Shown here piece by piece: positions 9,415 to 18,530 of a stretch of DNA of 64,000 nucleotides. The notes under the pieces were generated by a model, which saw only the letters and a list, made by a program, of their open reading frames with translations, did not search any database and was not told where the DNA came from. This stretch comes from Acidimicrobiales bacterium (lineage in GTDB: Bacteria > Actinomycetota > Acidimicrobiia > Acidimicrobiales > SHLQ01): positions 143,480-207,479 of the forward strand of contig JAHDCX010000003.1 in the NCBI GenBank assembly GCA_020629635.1, read 5' to 3'. The stretch's first letter is position 1. The number at the start of each line of letters is the position of its first letter. The position numbers and the translations under genes are program-made.

Positions 9415-12400
9415 ATGCAACTGTCGATCGTCCGCCGCTGGCTCTTCAGCACGTCTGCCGCGCTTCTGCTCGCCGGCTCGATACTGGTCGTCGTCGGGCA
9501 GCCGGTCGACGCACAATTCAGCGGGTGCCTGCAGCCGACCGGCATGACCATCGACCGCATTGCGGGCGCACGCCCGGACAACGGGGTTGCAACGCCCGCC
9601 ACATCGGTCGTGTTCGAGCAGGTCGGCGACGTGGACCAGCTCCCCGACGGCACCCTCCTGGTGTCGGACCGACTCGGCTCCCTGGTCTACGCCGTGGACC
9701 TCACGACCGGCGAGACGTCGCCGTGGCTCGGAACCGGTGTTGCCGGTGACGCGATCGACCGGGCAGCTACCAACGCCGTCGACCTCGACGACGTGTTCTC
9801 GATCCATGTCGGCGCCGACGGCACGACGGTCGCAACCAGCCGTCGAGGCCATTCGGTCGTGGCTGTGAACCCCGGATCGGCAACCGTCGACGTTCTGACC
9901 GGAGACGGGCTCTACGGCAGCGACGTTCTCGGCATCGACGACGAGTATCTGCGACCCCGGTTCCCGCAAGGTGTTGCTCGGGCCTCGGACGGCACGACCT
10001 ACATCTCCGACGCCGGCTTCCATCGGATCTTCCGGATCGAAGCCGACCAGACCCTGACGTTGATCGCCGGCGGCGATGCAGCCGGCCCTGACGGCGATGG
10101 CGGTCGGGCCGACGAAGCAAAGTTGTGGACTCCCGCAGGAATCGCCCTGAGCCCCGACGAAACCATTCTCTATGTGGCCGAGAGTGGTTCCCATCGAATC
10201 CGCGCGATCGACCTGGTCGGCGGCGGGATCAGCACGGTCGCGGGAGACACGACCGGTGCGTACGGAGGCGACGGCGGACCTGCCACCGACGCCCAACTTC
10301 GCAACCCGTACGACGTCGCAGTGGACGCGAGCGGCAACCTCGTCATCGCCGACACGAACAACCACCGCATCCGGTACGTCGATCGAACGACCGGCATCAT
10401 CACGACGATCGCCGGCACCGGCCTGAACGGGACCACCGGCGACGCAGGCGCAGCGACCGACGCACGAATCGGATCGCCGCGCGGCGTTGCGATTCTCGAC
10501 GATGGCGACATTGCCATTGCGCACGTCACCGGCAACCGTGTTCGGCGAATCGACTCCACGACGGGAACGATCACCACCATCGCGGGCGGCGCAGTCCGCT
10601 CGAGCGACGGGGACGGCGGCCCCGCCACCGACGCGGTGCTCTTCCAACCCTGGGACAGTGTCGAAGCCCCGGACGGCTCGACGTGGATTGTCGAACGGTC
10701 AGCGAATCGGGTGAGGCGGATCGCCGCCGATGGGACGATCACGACCGTCGCCGGGGGATCTCAAGGATTCAGCGGTGACGGCGGACCGGCCACCGCCGCG
10801 CAGCTCGGGCTTCCGAGGGGCATCGCCTTCGGTCCCGACGGCACGGCTTACCTCGCCGACACGAACAACTGGCGTGTCCGGGCCATCGCGCCAGACGGAA
10901 CCATCTCGACCGTGGCCGGCAGCGGTGTGCGTGGCGCGCCGATCGAGGGGGCCGCCATCGCCAGCCCGTTTGACCATCCGGTCGACGTCGCCGTCGACGG
11001 AACCACGCTCTACATCTCGCTGCTCCTCAACCACCAAGTCGCCGCGGTTGATCTGACGACCGGCGAGTTGACGATCGCCGCCGGAACGGGCGTCGCATCA
11101 TTCTCGGGCGATGGCGGCGCAGCAACCGCTGCCGAGCTCAACCGACCGGACGAGATCGCCGTGATCGATGGCGCGCTCTGGATCAACGATCGAACGAACC
11201 AGGCGCTTCGCCGTCTCGATCCGGCCAGCGGCCTGATCACCACGGAGTACGAACCGAGCCTGAACATGGACTCCTTCGTCGTCGACGATGCCGGGATGAT
11301 GCATCTCGCATCCGCAAATCGCCTCTGGACCATGGAGGACCGGACGACCCGAGTGGCCTTTGCCAACACGCTGACGGTGGCCGGGCAAGTAGCGAGCAAC
11401 TCCGGCGACGGCCCATCGAGCGAGACCGGCCTGTGGGGACCCCGGGGTTTGCACCTCCACAGCGACGGGGCGATCACCGTCGTCGCGAGCGGAGGACACG
11501 AAGTCTTCGAGCTCACGCCAGCCACCGATTCCGACGCCGACGGGCTCTCCGACGCCCAGGAGGGCACCCTCGACCGGAACGAGAACGGGACACCAGACCA
11601 TCTCGATGCCGATTCCGACGGTGACGGTGTGCTGGACGGCGACGAGTGTCCGGAGAACGTGCTCGCCGATGCGGACAGCGACGACATCAAGGACGTCTTC
11701 GACGACGACGACGACAACGATGGTGTCGCCCGACTCGACGAACCCGGCGACACCGACGGCGATGGCACCCCAGACGCCATCGACATCGACGACGACGGCG
11801 ACTTCATCCCGTCCTGGGTCGAAGGAACTGCCGACGCCGACAACGACGGCATCGGAAACATGTGGGATGACGACTCCGATGGCGACGGCATTCCCGACGC
11901 ACTCGAGGGGTACGCCGACGCCGACGGCGACACGATCCCCGATTTCCTGGATCCCGATCTCGGCGGATGGCGGTTGGCGCTGACCGAATCGGTGATGCTC
12001 GCGGATGGCCAGAACGGTCTCGTCATCGGCAACGAGACCAACGACCGATTCGGCACTGACGTGAAAGCGATCGGCGACCTCGATGGCGACGGTGTCGTCG
12101 ACATCCTCGTCGGCGCACAGGAGGAGAATGGAAACGAGGGCGCCGCCTATGTCGTGTTCCTCAATACCGACGGTTCGGCCAAGGCGACGACCCGTATCGA
12201 CCCGACGACGATGGCGCTGACGGGCAACTCATCGTTCGGCGTGTCGATCGCGCCGCTCGGCGACCTCGACGGTGACGGCGTTCAGGAAATCGCGATCGGG
12301 GCACGGTCGGCAGACTCCGCCGCCCCCTCTCGAAATCCGGGCGCGGTCGTCATCGCAGAACTGCCCGCCAACGGCGCCGCGACCCTCGAGCGGCTCATCG

Positions 12401-13851
12401 ATGACACGGACCCCGCGATCGCCGCACTCGGCATTCAGACCTCGGACTCGTTCGGCCGCTCGGTTGCGGCTATCGGCGACATCGACGGCAATGGCGTCGA
12501 CGACCTCGCCACAAGCGCCTGGGCCGCGGACAGGCAAGGCGTCCGTGGTGTCGGATCCGTACAGGTTCTCTTCCTCGATCAAAGCTTCGGGATCGTCGCG
12601 GCGACGACGTTCGATCCCTTCGACCTCGGTGAAACGCTCTATCCGAACACGTCGTTCGGCGACGACGTCACCTCCGCAGGCGACGTGGACGGCGACGGCG
12701 TGCCCGACCTGTACGTCTCCGCTCGAGCCACCAACTGGCGAAATACCGTCCACGGCTACGACGGCGAGGTCTGGGAGGTCCTTCTCAATCGAGACGGAAC
12801 CCCGAAGGCATCCCGCCGGATCCTGTCGACTGACGACGTCTGGGCAGCGTCGACCTACAACGACGACGCTGCCGGAACCGGAATCGAGATCATCCCGGAC
12901 CTCGACGGCAACGGTGTCGACGATCTCGCCATTGGCATCTACGCCCACGACACGATGGAGGCGGACGAGGGCGGCGTGATGATCGTGCTTCGCGACGACA
13001 CGGGCGCCGCGATCGGCACCCAGACCATCGATCGCCGACATCCCCTACTCCACGGCACCCCCACCGTCGGAGCCGGCCTGTCGCTCAACGCGAATGCCGA
13101 TTCTGGACTCGGATTCCACTACTTCTTCGGCCACGACGTCTCCTGGCTCGGGGACCTCGATGGCGACGGCCGACCATCGCTCGCCATCGCCAACCACCAG
13201 AACAATCAGAACGGCGAACGACGTGGCGCCGTGTTCATCGTCGAGATCGGCGAGTCCGACCTCGACGGCGACGGCATCCCCGACACCGAAGAACAGCCGG
13301 GGGACACCGACGATGACGGCCGCGCCGACGTGCTCGACCCCGACGATGACGGTGATGGGATCCCGACCGCAGACGAGGATCGAACCGGCGACTTCGACGG
13401 CGACGACGTACCCGACCACCTCGATCCCGATCTCGAGCGAGTCGAGGTCATCGTCGAGCTTCTGGACGGCGACGGAAACCCCGTGGCGAACGCCTCGATC
13501 ACCCTCGTCGATGCTGCGGGCAACCCGATCGTCCTGACGACCGACGCCAACGGTCTCGTTCGGTTCGTTTCCGTGCTCGGCGACGAGATCGTTCCCGGAG
13601 CCGCCCTCGTGTCCTCGACCGGGGCATCCTCGGAGCAGACGACGATCGGCGCAGGCACCCAGCGGGTCACGCTTCGCCTTCCCGGTGCAGCAGCACCCAC
13701 ACCGCCTCCCGCCCTTGCGTTCACCGGCGCAGAGTCAAGCATTGTGGCCAAGCTCGGCTTCGTCTTGTTGATCGCCGGCATCGCCATGGTGGCGGCGGGC
13801 GGTGGCCTGACGCTGATCCGCGAAGAACTCGACGGACGCCGCTACTGGTGA
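9415..13851 (+). CDS. LAFTG-anchored surface protein: NHL propeller, Ca-binding TSP3 repeats, FG-GAP repeats
   Basis: This 1,478-aa protein has a signal peptide (about 1-34) and then NHL-type propeller repeats (about 70-690) with recurring VAGD-GGPATDAQL-PxxVAVD patterns. An Asp-rich thrombospondin-type-3/EF-like calcium region (about 703-850) follows. Six FG-GAP/integrin-alpha repeats lie between about 877 and 1250 (FGTDVKAIGDLDGDGVVDILVGA is the first in shortened form). A second short Asp-rich block and a Cna-B/carboxypeptidase-regulatory-like domain (LLDGDGNPVANASITLVD) come next. It ends with LAFTG near 1434, a transmembrane helix and a positively charged tail (REELDGRRYW). Extracellular, calcium-dependent binding or matrix function is likely; the ligand is unknown. 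It shares its anchor signal with the giant protein at 1-7729. Confidence 0.88.
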   Translation: MQLSIVRRWLFSTSAALLLAGSILVVVGQPVDAQFSGCLQPTGMTIDRIAGARPDNGVATPATSVVFEQVGDVDQLPDGTLLVSDRLGSLVYAVDLTTGETSPWLGTGVAGDAIDRAATNAVDLDDVFSIHVGADGTTVATSRRGHSVVAVNPGSATVDVLTGDGLYGSDVLGIDDEYLRPRFPQGVARASDGTTYISDAGFHRIFRIEADQTLTLIAGGDAAGPDGDGGRADEAKLWTPAGIALSPDETILYVAESGSHRIRAIDLVGGGISTVAGDTTGAYGGDGGPATDAQLRNPYDVAVDASGNLVIADTNNHRIRYVDRTTGIITTIAGTGLNGTTGDAGAATDARIGSPRGVAILDDGDIAIAHVTGNRVRRIDSTTGTITTIAGGAVRSSDGDGGPATDAVLFQPWDSVEAPDGSTWIVERSANRVRRIAADGTITTVAGGSQGFSGDGGPATAAQLGLPRGIAFGPDGTAYLADTNNWRVRAIAPDGTISTVAGSGVRGAPIEGAAIASPFDHPVDVAVDGTTLYISLLLNHQVAAVDLTTGELTIAAGTGVASFSGDGGAATAAELNRPDEIAVIDGALWINDRTNQALRRLDPASGLITTEYEPSLNMDSFVVDDAGMMHLASANRLWTMEDRTTRVAFANTLTVAGQVASNSGDGPSSETGLWGPRGLHLHSDGAITVVASGGHEVFELTPATDSDADGLSDAQEGTLDRNENGTPDHLDADSDGDGVLDGDECPENVLADADSDDIKDVFDDDDDNDGVARLDEPGDTDGDGTPDAIDIDDDGDFIPSWVEGTADADNDGIGNMWDDDSDGDGIPDALEGYADADGDTIPDFLDPDLGGWRLALTESVMLADGQNGLVIGNETNDRFGTDVKAIGDLDGDGVVDILVGAQEENGNEGAAYVVFLNTDGSAKATTRIDPTTMALTGNSSFGVSIAPLGDLDGDGVQEIAIGARSADSAAPSRNPGAVVIAELPANGAATLERLIDDTDPAIAALGIQTSDSFGRSVAAIGDIDGNGVDDLATSAWAADRQGVRGVGSVQVLFLDQSFGIVAATTFDPFDLGETLYPNTSFGDDVTSAGDVDGDGVPDLYVSARATNWRNTVHGYDGEVWEVLLNRDGTPKASRRILSTDDVWAASTYNDDAAGTGIEIIPDLDGNGVDDLAIGIYAHDTMEADEGGVMIVLRDDTGAAIGTQTIDRRHPLLHGTPTVGAGLSLNANADSGLGFHYFFGHDVSWLGDLDGDGRPSLAIANHQNNQNGERRGAVFIVEIGESDLDGDGIPDTEEQPGDTDDDGRADVLDPDDDGDGIPTADEDRTGDFDGDDVPDHLDPDLERVEVIVELLDGDGNPVANASITLVDAAGNPIVLTTDANGLVRFVSVLGDEIVPGAALVSSTGASSEQTTIGAGTQRVTLRLPGAAAPTPPPALAFTGAESSIVAKLGFVLLIAGIAMVAAGGGLTLIREELDGRRYW

Positions 13852-13854
13852 TCA

Positions 13855-13943
13855 GCCGCCCCGGAGGGCGGTCACTCGCCGCCCCGGAGGGCAGTCACTC
13901 GCCGCCCCGGAGGGCGGTCACTCGCCGCCCCGGAGGGCGGTCC
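13855..13943. repeat. Four-unit 23-bp tandem repeat with hairpins between convergent genes
   Basis: Units occupy 13855-13877, 13878-13900, 13901-13923 and 13924-13943 (last partial). Each contains CCGCCC-CGGA-GGGCGG, a 6-bp stem with a four-base loop; unit 2 has one G-to-A change in the stem. The last unit and the start of the third are the terminal codons of the CoxL-like gene (TALRGGE and stop), so the array looks like tandem duplication of a gene's 3' end. It probably works as a bidirectional transcription end. Confidence 0.8.
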
Positions 13944-16197
13944 ACACCAGCTTCGGGGTGAGCGGCATGTCGAGGTGCCGGACACCCGGTAGCGCATCGA
14001 GCACCGCGTTGTGAATCGCCGGCGTCGACCCGATTGTCCCCGACTCACCAATGCCCTTCGCTCCCAGCGGATTGCGGAACGTCGGCGTTTCGGTGTTCGA
14101 CGTGTCGAACATCGGAAACTCGGTGGCTGCCGGCATCGAGTAATCCGCGAGGTTCGACGTGACGGGATTCCCGAAATCGTCGTACTGCACGCCTTCGAAC
14201 AACGCTTGGGAGATACCTTGCGCGATCCCCCCGTGCTGCTGACCGGTCACCAACATCGGATTGAGGATCTTCCCCGCGTCGTCGACCGCCACATGGCGCC
14301 GCAACATCACCTCACCGGTGTCGGTGTCGACCTCCACTACCGCAACGTGGGCACCGAAGGGGTACGTCGCGTCGTTCCCGTCGAAGTCCAGCTCGAACTC
14401 GAGGCCCGGTTCCACACCGTCGGGCAAGCGGCTCGTGTCGTGGGCGGCGGCGTAGAGCTCGGCCCAACTCAAGACGTTGGCCGGCACCCCGGCGACGTGG
14501 AGGCCTGATGCGCTCTTGACGATGTCGGAGGGAGCGGCTTCGAGGACATGTCCCGCAATCGCCCGGGCCTGGTCGAGCACGGCTTCACTTGCCACGTGCA
14601 TTGCGGATCCGGCGGTCTGCAAGCTCCGGGACCCGAGCGTGCCGGCCCCCTTCGGCACCTCAGCGGTGTCGGACTGCAGGATCTCGATGTCGTCCATCGA
14701 CACACCGAGCATGTCGCTGATGATCATAGAGAACGCGGTGATGTGGCCCTGCCCGTGCGAGCTGGTGCCCACTCGGGCGAGCACCGTGCCCTCCGGCGTG
14801 ATCTCGACCTTGCCGTACTCGACGTGGAGTCCGGCCGGTGCGGTCACTTCGACGTATGCGGAAACACCGATGCCGAGCTGAACGGGGTCGTTCGCACGAC
14901 GTCGTTCTGCCTGCTCGGCACGGAGGGCGTCGTAGTCAGCCTCTCGAAGGGCCGCCGACAGCGCCACGTCGTACTCGCCGTTGTCGTACACGGCTCCGCT
15001 GTGGCAGGTGAAGGGGAACTGGTCGGGCGAGATGAAGTTCTTCCGTCGGATCTCCACCGGGTCGATGCCGAGCTCGCCAGCAGCAACGTCGAGCACACGT
15101 TCGAGCATCTGGGTCGCTTCGGGCCGCCCGGCGCCGCGATAGGCGGCGGTGGTCGGGGTGTTGGTCACGACCGAGTCGGCCACATACCGAAGCTTCGGGA
15201 TGTCGTAGACGCCTTGGATCATCGTCTGGGTGAACGTGGTGAGCACGGCGCCGACGCCGGCGTATGCACCGCAGTCGGCGACGACTTCGCAGTTCATGCC
15301 CGTGATCCGGCCGTCTGCGGTGAAGCCCATCTTGGTGTCCAGGACCATCGCACGGCCCTGGTTCATCGCCACCATGTTCTCCGAGCGCGACTCGACCCAT
15401 CGACACGGCCGGTCGAGGAGACGAGCGAGCCAACAGACGAGCAGGTGCTCGGTGTACAACCCAGACTTGGAGCCGAAGCCTCCACCCATCGCCTTGGGAA
15501 CCGCCACGCGGAGCTCGGGTGCCCGCATCCCGAGCAGCTTGCCCAGCGGGCCGATCACCGATTGCGGATTCTGAGAGGGGATCCACAGCGTGAGGTTGTC
15601 GCCTTCGGGAACGGCGACCGCAGCGTTCGGCTCCATCGGCACTCCAGCGAGTCGCTGACTGACGATCCGGAGTTCGGTGACGTGATCAGCCCCCTCGAGC
15701 GCGTCGACGTCGGCCCCTACTTCGGTGTGGAAGCAGACGTTGGTGCCCATCTCCGGGAAGAGCAGGGTGTCGCCAGCGACCGACGCGACCGGGTCGAGCA
15801 CCACGTCGAGCTCGTCGTAGTCGATGTAGATGAGCTCTGCGGCATCAACCGCCTGCTCCTTCGTCTCCGCCACGACGACAGCGACGATGTCCCCGACCAA
15901 TCGCACCCGATCACGAGCAAGGGCGGGCCGCGAGAAGCCAGGATCGCCGAATCCATAGCCCATGTCGGGGACGTCCGTGTTGGCAGCAGTGTGGATACCG
16001 ATCACGCCGGGCATGCCGAGCGCGTCGTCGATGTCGAGCTCGGTGATCACCGCATGCGCAATGGTCGAGCGAACGAAGTGCACGTGAGCTGCACCCTCGA
16101 CCACGAGGTCGTCAACGTATTGCTCGTCGCCGACGAGCAGTGCCGGGTCCTCGCGTCGCAGGACGGCGTTTCCGAGAATCGATCCATCGGTTTGCAC
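13918..16197 (-). CDS. Molybdopterin-binding large subunit, form-II CoxL-like (xanthine dehydrogenase family)
   Basis: The 759-aa length fits the CoxL/xanthine dehydrogenase molybdenum subunit. Visible signatures are GGGFGSKSG, the AYRGAGRPE motif in the active-site-loop position (form I CO dehydrogenases have AYxCSFR instead), and GAKGIGESGTIG near the C terminus with the expected catalytic Glu. The start is GTG 16197, preceded by AAGGAG seven bases upstream. Neither the FAD (medium) nor the 2Fe-2S (small) subunit is encoded nearby, so it must partner with products encoded elsewhere or belong to a solitary type. The substrate is probably an aldehyde, purine or other heterocycle rather than CO, by motif. 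Its 3' end lies inside the hairpin array. Confidence 0.88.
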   Translation of the reverse strand: MQTDGSILGNAVLRREDPALLVGDEQYVDDLVVEGAAHVHFVRSTIAHAVITELDIDDALGMPGVIGIHTAANTDVPDMGYGFGDPGFSRPALARDRVRLVGDIVAVVVAETKEQAVDAAELIYIDYDELDVVLDPVASVAGDTLLFPEMGTNVCFHTEVGADVDALEGADHVTELRIVSQRLAGVPMEPNAAVAVPEGDNLTLWIPSQNPQSVIGPLGKLLGMRAPELRVAVPKAMGGGFGSKSGLYTEHLLVCWLARLLDRPCRWVESRSENMVAMNQGRAMVLDTKMGFTADGRITGMNCEVVADCGAYAGVGAVLTTFTQTMIQGVYDIPKLRYVADSVVTNTPTTAAYRGAGRPEATQMLERVLDVAAGELGIDPVEIRRKNFISPDQFPFTCHSGAVYDNGEYDVALSAALREADYDALRAEQAERRRANDPVQLGIGVSAYVEVTAPAGLHVEYGKVEITPEGTVLARVGTSSHGQGHITAFSMIISDMLGVSMDDIEILQSDTAEVPKGAGTLGSRSLQTAGSAMHVASEAVLDQARAIAGHVLEAAPSDIVKSASGLHVAGVPANVLSWAELYAAAHDTSRLPDGVEPGLEFELDFDGNDATYPFGAHVAVVEVDTDTGEVMLRRHVAVDDAGKILNPMLVTGQQHGGIAQGISQALFEGVQYDDFGNPVTSNLADYSMPAATEFPMFDTSNTETPTFRNPLGAKGIGESGTIGSTPAIHNAVLDALPGVRHLDMPLTPKLVWTALRGGE

Positions 16198-16286
16198 GTG
16201 CGTCTCCTTGTGGTGGTGCGGAGATGATCATTTCATCGTCAGCGTCCCGAACCCGAACCGTACACCCAATGGAACAGTCCTCACCC

Positions 16287-16315
16287 TTGACCCCTTACAT
16301 ATAGTGCCCTATTCT
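16287..16315 (+). promoter_or_regulatory. Sigma-70-type promoter, apparently leaderless
   Basis: TTGACC (16287-16292), a 17-bp spacer and TATTCT (16310-16315). The predicted transcript start falls at or beside the ATG at 16322, and no ribosome-binding site is present, so the message is likely leaderless. Confidence 0.6.
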
Positions 16316-16321
16316 TGATAT

Positions 16322-16780
16322 ATGCAATCCACGGATACCGATTTCGTCTCTCCAACGCAGCACGACCGTGTGCTCCGCCACGTGCACGACGCATTGCGCG
16401 GACAGCTCTACCCACAAGAACGAGTGACAGCGGTCGCCAGCGAACCGAGCCCGTGGGCGTTGCTCGGCTTCTTCGCTCCGGTGCTGTCCCTCGGCGCGCT
16501 GCTCTTCCGGCAACGACTGGGCGGCCCGAAGACGCCGATCCTGGTCGTCACCGACGAACGGGTGCTCCTCACGAAGATGGAGACACCGTTCCCTGCGAAA
16601 CTCTCCGCGACAGTGATGCCGGCACCGATCGTCGAACAGCGGATGCGCACATCCGACGAGTCGTTCGACTTCGCCACCTCCGCCCGCGCCTACGGTGAGC
16701 CTGGCCGTGGCAAGGTGCGCCGACGGATCCACGTCGACGGCACCGACTTCTTCCCGACCAAGGGATGGATCTACGCGTGA
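16322..16780 (+). CDS. Small membrane-associated protein of unknown function
   Basis: The product is 152 aa and I do not recognise it. An acidic, soluble N terminus leads to one hydrophobic segment (about 45-61, WALLGFFAPVLSLGALLF). A beta-rich stretch follows (TPILVVTDERVLLTKMET), reminiscent of bacterial PH-like proteins, then a basic tail. It has its own convincing promoter directly upstream. Its 3' neighbour is convergent cobT, separated by a hairpin. Confidence 0.7.
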   Translation: MQSTDTDFVSPTQHDRVLRHVHDALRGQLYPQERVTAVASEPSPWALLGFFAPVLSLGALLFRQRLGGPKTPILVVTDERVLLTKMETPFPAKLSATVMPAPIVEQRMRTSDESFDFATSARAYGEPGRGKVRRRIHVDGTDFFPTKGWIYA

Positions 16781-16782
16781 TC

Positions 16783-16799
16783 GGCCGCAGTCCGCGGCC
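16783..16799. terminator. Hairpin between convergent genes
   Basis: GGCCGC-AGTCC-GCGGCC is a perfect 6-bp stem with a five-base loop, three bases after the stop of the small membrane gene and downstream of convergent cobT. There is no T-run, so termination is plausible but weakly supported. Confidence 0.45.
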
Positions 16800-16835
16800 C
16801 GACGGAACCAGTTGGTGATCGACGGGTGAGCCCCT

Positions 16836-18524
16836 CTATGAACGGAACAGCCGTTCAAGCACCCGGTAGTCGGCCAGCGTCAGGGTGCCGGTGAGGTCCA
16901 TGTCGACCGAGCGGGCGAAGAACATGTCCACCGGCTGATCGATGGCGATCGCGCCGATGTCGACCCGGGGATCGCGTTCGATGTGGGCGACGACGTTGGC
17001 GAGATGCGCTTCGAGGAACGCCTCGCCGTTCGCGTTCATCGTGGCGGCGTCCATCGGCGCGCCGTCGGAAACGACCACCAGAATCTTGCGGGACTCGGGC
17101 CGTGCGAGCAGCCGTCGATACGCCCAGGTGATCGCCTCACCATCGATGCCTTCCCGGAAGTGCTGGGTCCGCATCATCGACGCCACCGACAGCCGCGACC
17201 GCTTCCAGGGCGTGTCGGCGTCTTTGTAGACAACGTGGCTGAGTTCAGCCAGACGCCCTGGGCCTTCCGGCTCCATCGCCCGACGCCATTCCTTGAGCGC
17301 CGCTCCCCCATTCCAGGCGTTGGTCGTGAAGCCAAGGATCTCACTCGTGGCCCCGGCGAGATCGAGCGCTCGGGCCAAGGTGTCGACGAGCACGGTCACC
17401 GTCTCATGGCGTTGGCGCTTCATCGATCCAGAGTTGTCGATCAGGAACGACACGCATGCCGGACTCGTCACGCGCCACCGTTCGCGCTGAAAGATCTCGC
17501 GTTGCGAGGGATTGGCGACAACCTGACTCAGCCGAGCCGCGTCAAGAATGCCCTCCTCGTGTCCGTGGTTCCAGCCATCACGCTCGGCACCGACCAACAG
17601 TCGCTGGAGACGACGGGCCACCGTGTACACGCTGACCGCCTGCGCCCCGATCTCCCCGTCGAGACGGTCCCGCAGCTCGCGACGCTTGGCCTCGGGGTAG
17701 AGGCTCGCCCCCACGTGTTCGACGTCGTGCTCGCGGGTGAACACGTGGTATCCGCCCACATCGTCGAGGCTCCGGTCGTCGACGCGGTCGATCGTCGAGA
17801 CGGCTCCCGGTCCGTCGGCCCCGTCGTCGACGTTGTCCTCCGACCAGTCCGGCGGGATGAAGAGTTGGGCAGCCACCGACGAGCGCGATGCCGACGTCGA
17901 CTCGGTCGAGGACTCTTCGACCATGGCGGCGATCGCGTCGGCGAGGCGTCGGGCGTGAAGGGCGTATGCGGCCTGATCGTCGACCGTCTTGCGAAGACCC
18001 GCCAGGTCGGTGCCGATGATCGGTGAGATGTTGGCCCGGGTGGACTCGATGGTGTCCTCGATCTGTTCGTTCTGCAGGGGATGGACCAGCCGGCTGCGGA
18101 CGACATGGAGCACGGTGAAAACGAGCAGGCCGAGCGCGGTTTCGCTGATGCCCTGGCGCCGGTTCCAGTCGCGGAAGGCCCACTCGATGTTGGCGCGCAC
18201 GCCGTCGAGCGCGAGCGGCACAACCGCTTCGCACCGCACCTGTTCGACGATGTCGTAGACCAGTCGTGCGACGAGGTCGGTGGGTTCGGACCCTCGGTGA
18301 ATTTCGGGATCGGAGTAGCGGAGGCGAACCGCGATGGCGTCGACGACGCCGCGGTAGGCCCGGTCGTCGATCGATGCGGCCGCATCCGCGTCGAGAAGCA
18401 GCCATGGCGCCGCAAGCCCAACCTGGCGCTCGGCGATCGTCAGTTGTTGGGCGCGGTACTCCGCGTCCGGGCGGGCCCCCACGGCTCGGAGCGCCGCGGC
18501 GCCGTGTCGCTCGCGAGCGCGCAC
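16836..18524 (-). CDS. cobT: CobT-like cobaltochelatase subunit (VWA protein)
   Basis: The 562-aa product has a helical N-terminal region, a Ser/Glu/Asp-rich acidic middle (about 200-270), and a C-terminal von Willebrand A domain with the MIDAS motif FLIDNSGSM. It also shows the CobT-type stretch around RRLLARPESRKILVVVSDGAPMD. In aerobic cobalamin synthesis CobT forms a ring with the AAA+ protein CobS and drives cobalt insertion by CobN. The GTG start lies six bases after the cobS stop, so the two are co-transcribed. No CobN or other cobalamin gene is nearby. The VWA/AAA+ pairing also resembles CoxD/CoxE-type maturases, so a metal-insertion role other than cobalt is possible. Confidence 0.85.
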   Translation of the reverse strand: MRARERHGAAALRAVGARPDAEYRAQQLTIAERQVGLAAPWLLLDADAAASIDDRAYRGVVDAIAVRLRYSDPEIHRGSEPTDLVARLVYDIVEQVRCEAVVPLALDGVRANIEWAFRDWNRRQGISETALGLLVFTVLHVVRSRLVHPLQNEQIEDTIESTRANISPIIGTDLAGLRKTVDDQAAYALHARRLADAIAAMVEESSTESTSASRSSVAAQLFIPPDWSEDNVDDGADGPGAVSTIDRVDDRSLDDVGGYHVFTREHDVEHVGASLYPEAKRRELRDRLDGEIGAQAVSVYTVARRLQRLLVGAERDGWNHGHEEGILDAARLSQVVANPSQREIFQRERWRVTSPACVSFLIDNSGSMKRQRHETVTVLVDTLARALDLAGATSEILGFTTNAWNGGAALKEWRRAMEPEGPGRLAELSHVVYKDADTPWKRSRLSVASMMRTQHFREGIDGEAITWAYRRLLARPESRKILVVVSDGAPMDAATMNANGEAFLEAHLANVVAHIERDPRVDIGAIAIDQPVDMFFARSVDMDLTGTLTLADYRVLERLFRS

Positions 18525-18530
18525 GTCGAT

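Noticed and set aside
9364-10647. Upstream extension of the GntR reading frame to about 700 aa
   Set aside because: The extra part is antisense to the NHL/FG-GAP gene and shows no domain. The winged helix begins right after the divergent gap.
14548-16227. Plus-strand frame of about 560 codons
   Set aside because: It is the antisense shadow of the CoxL-like gene, which has full family motifs.
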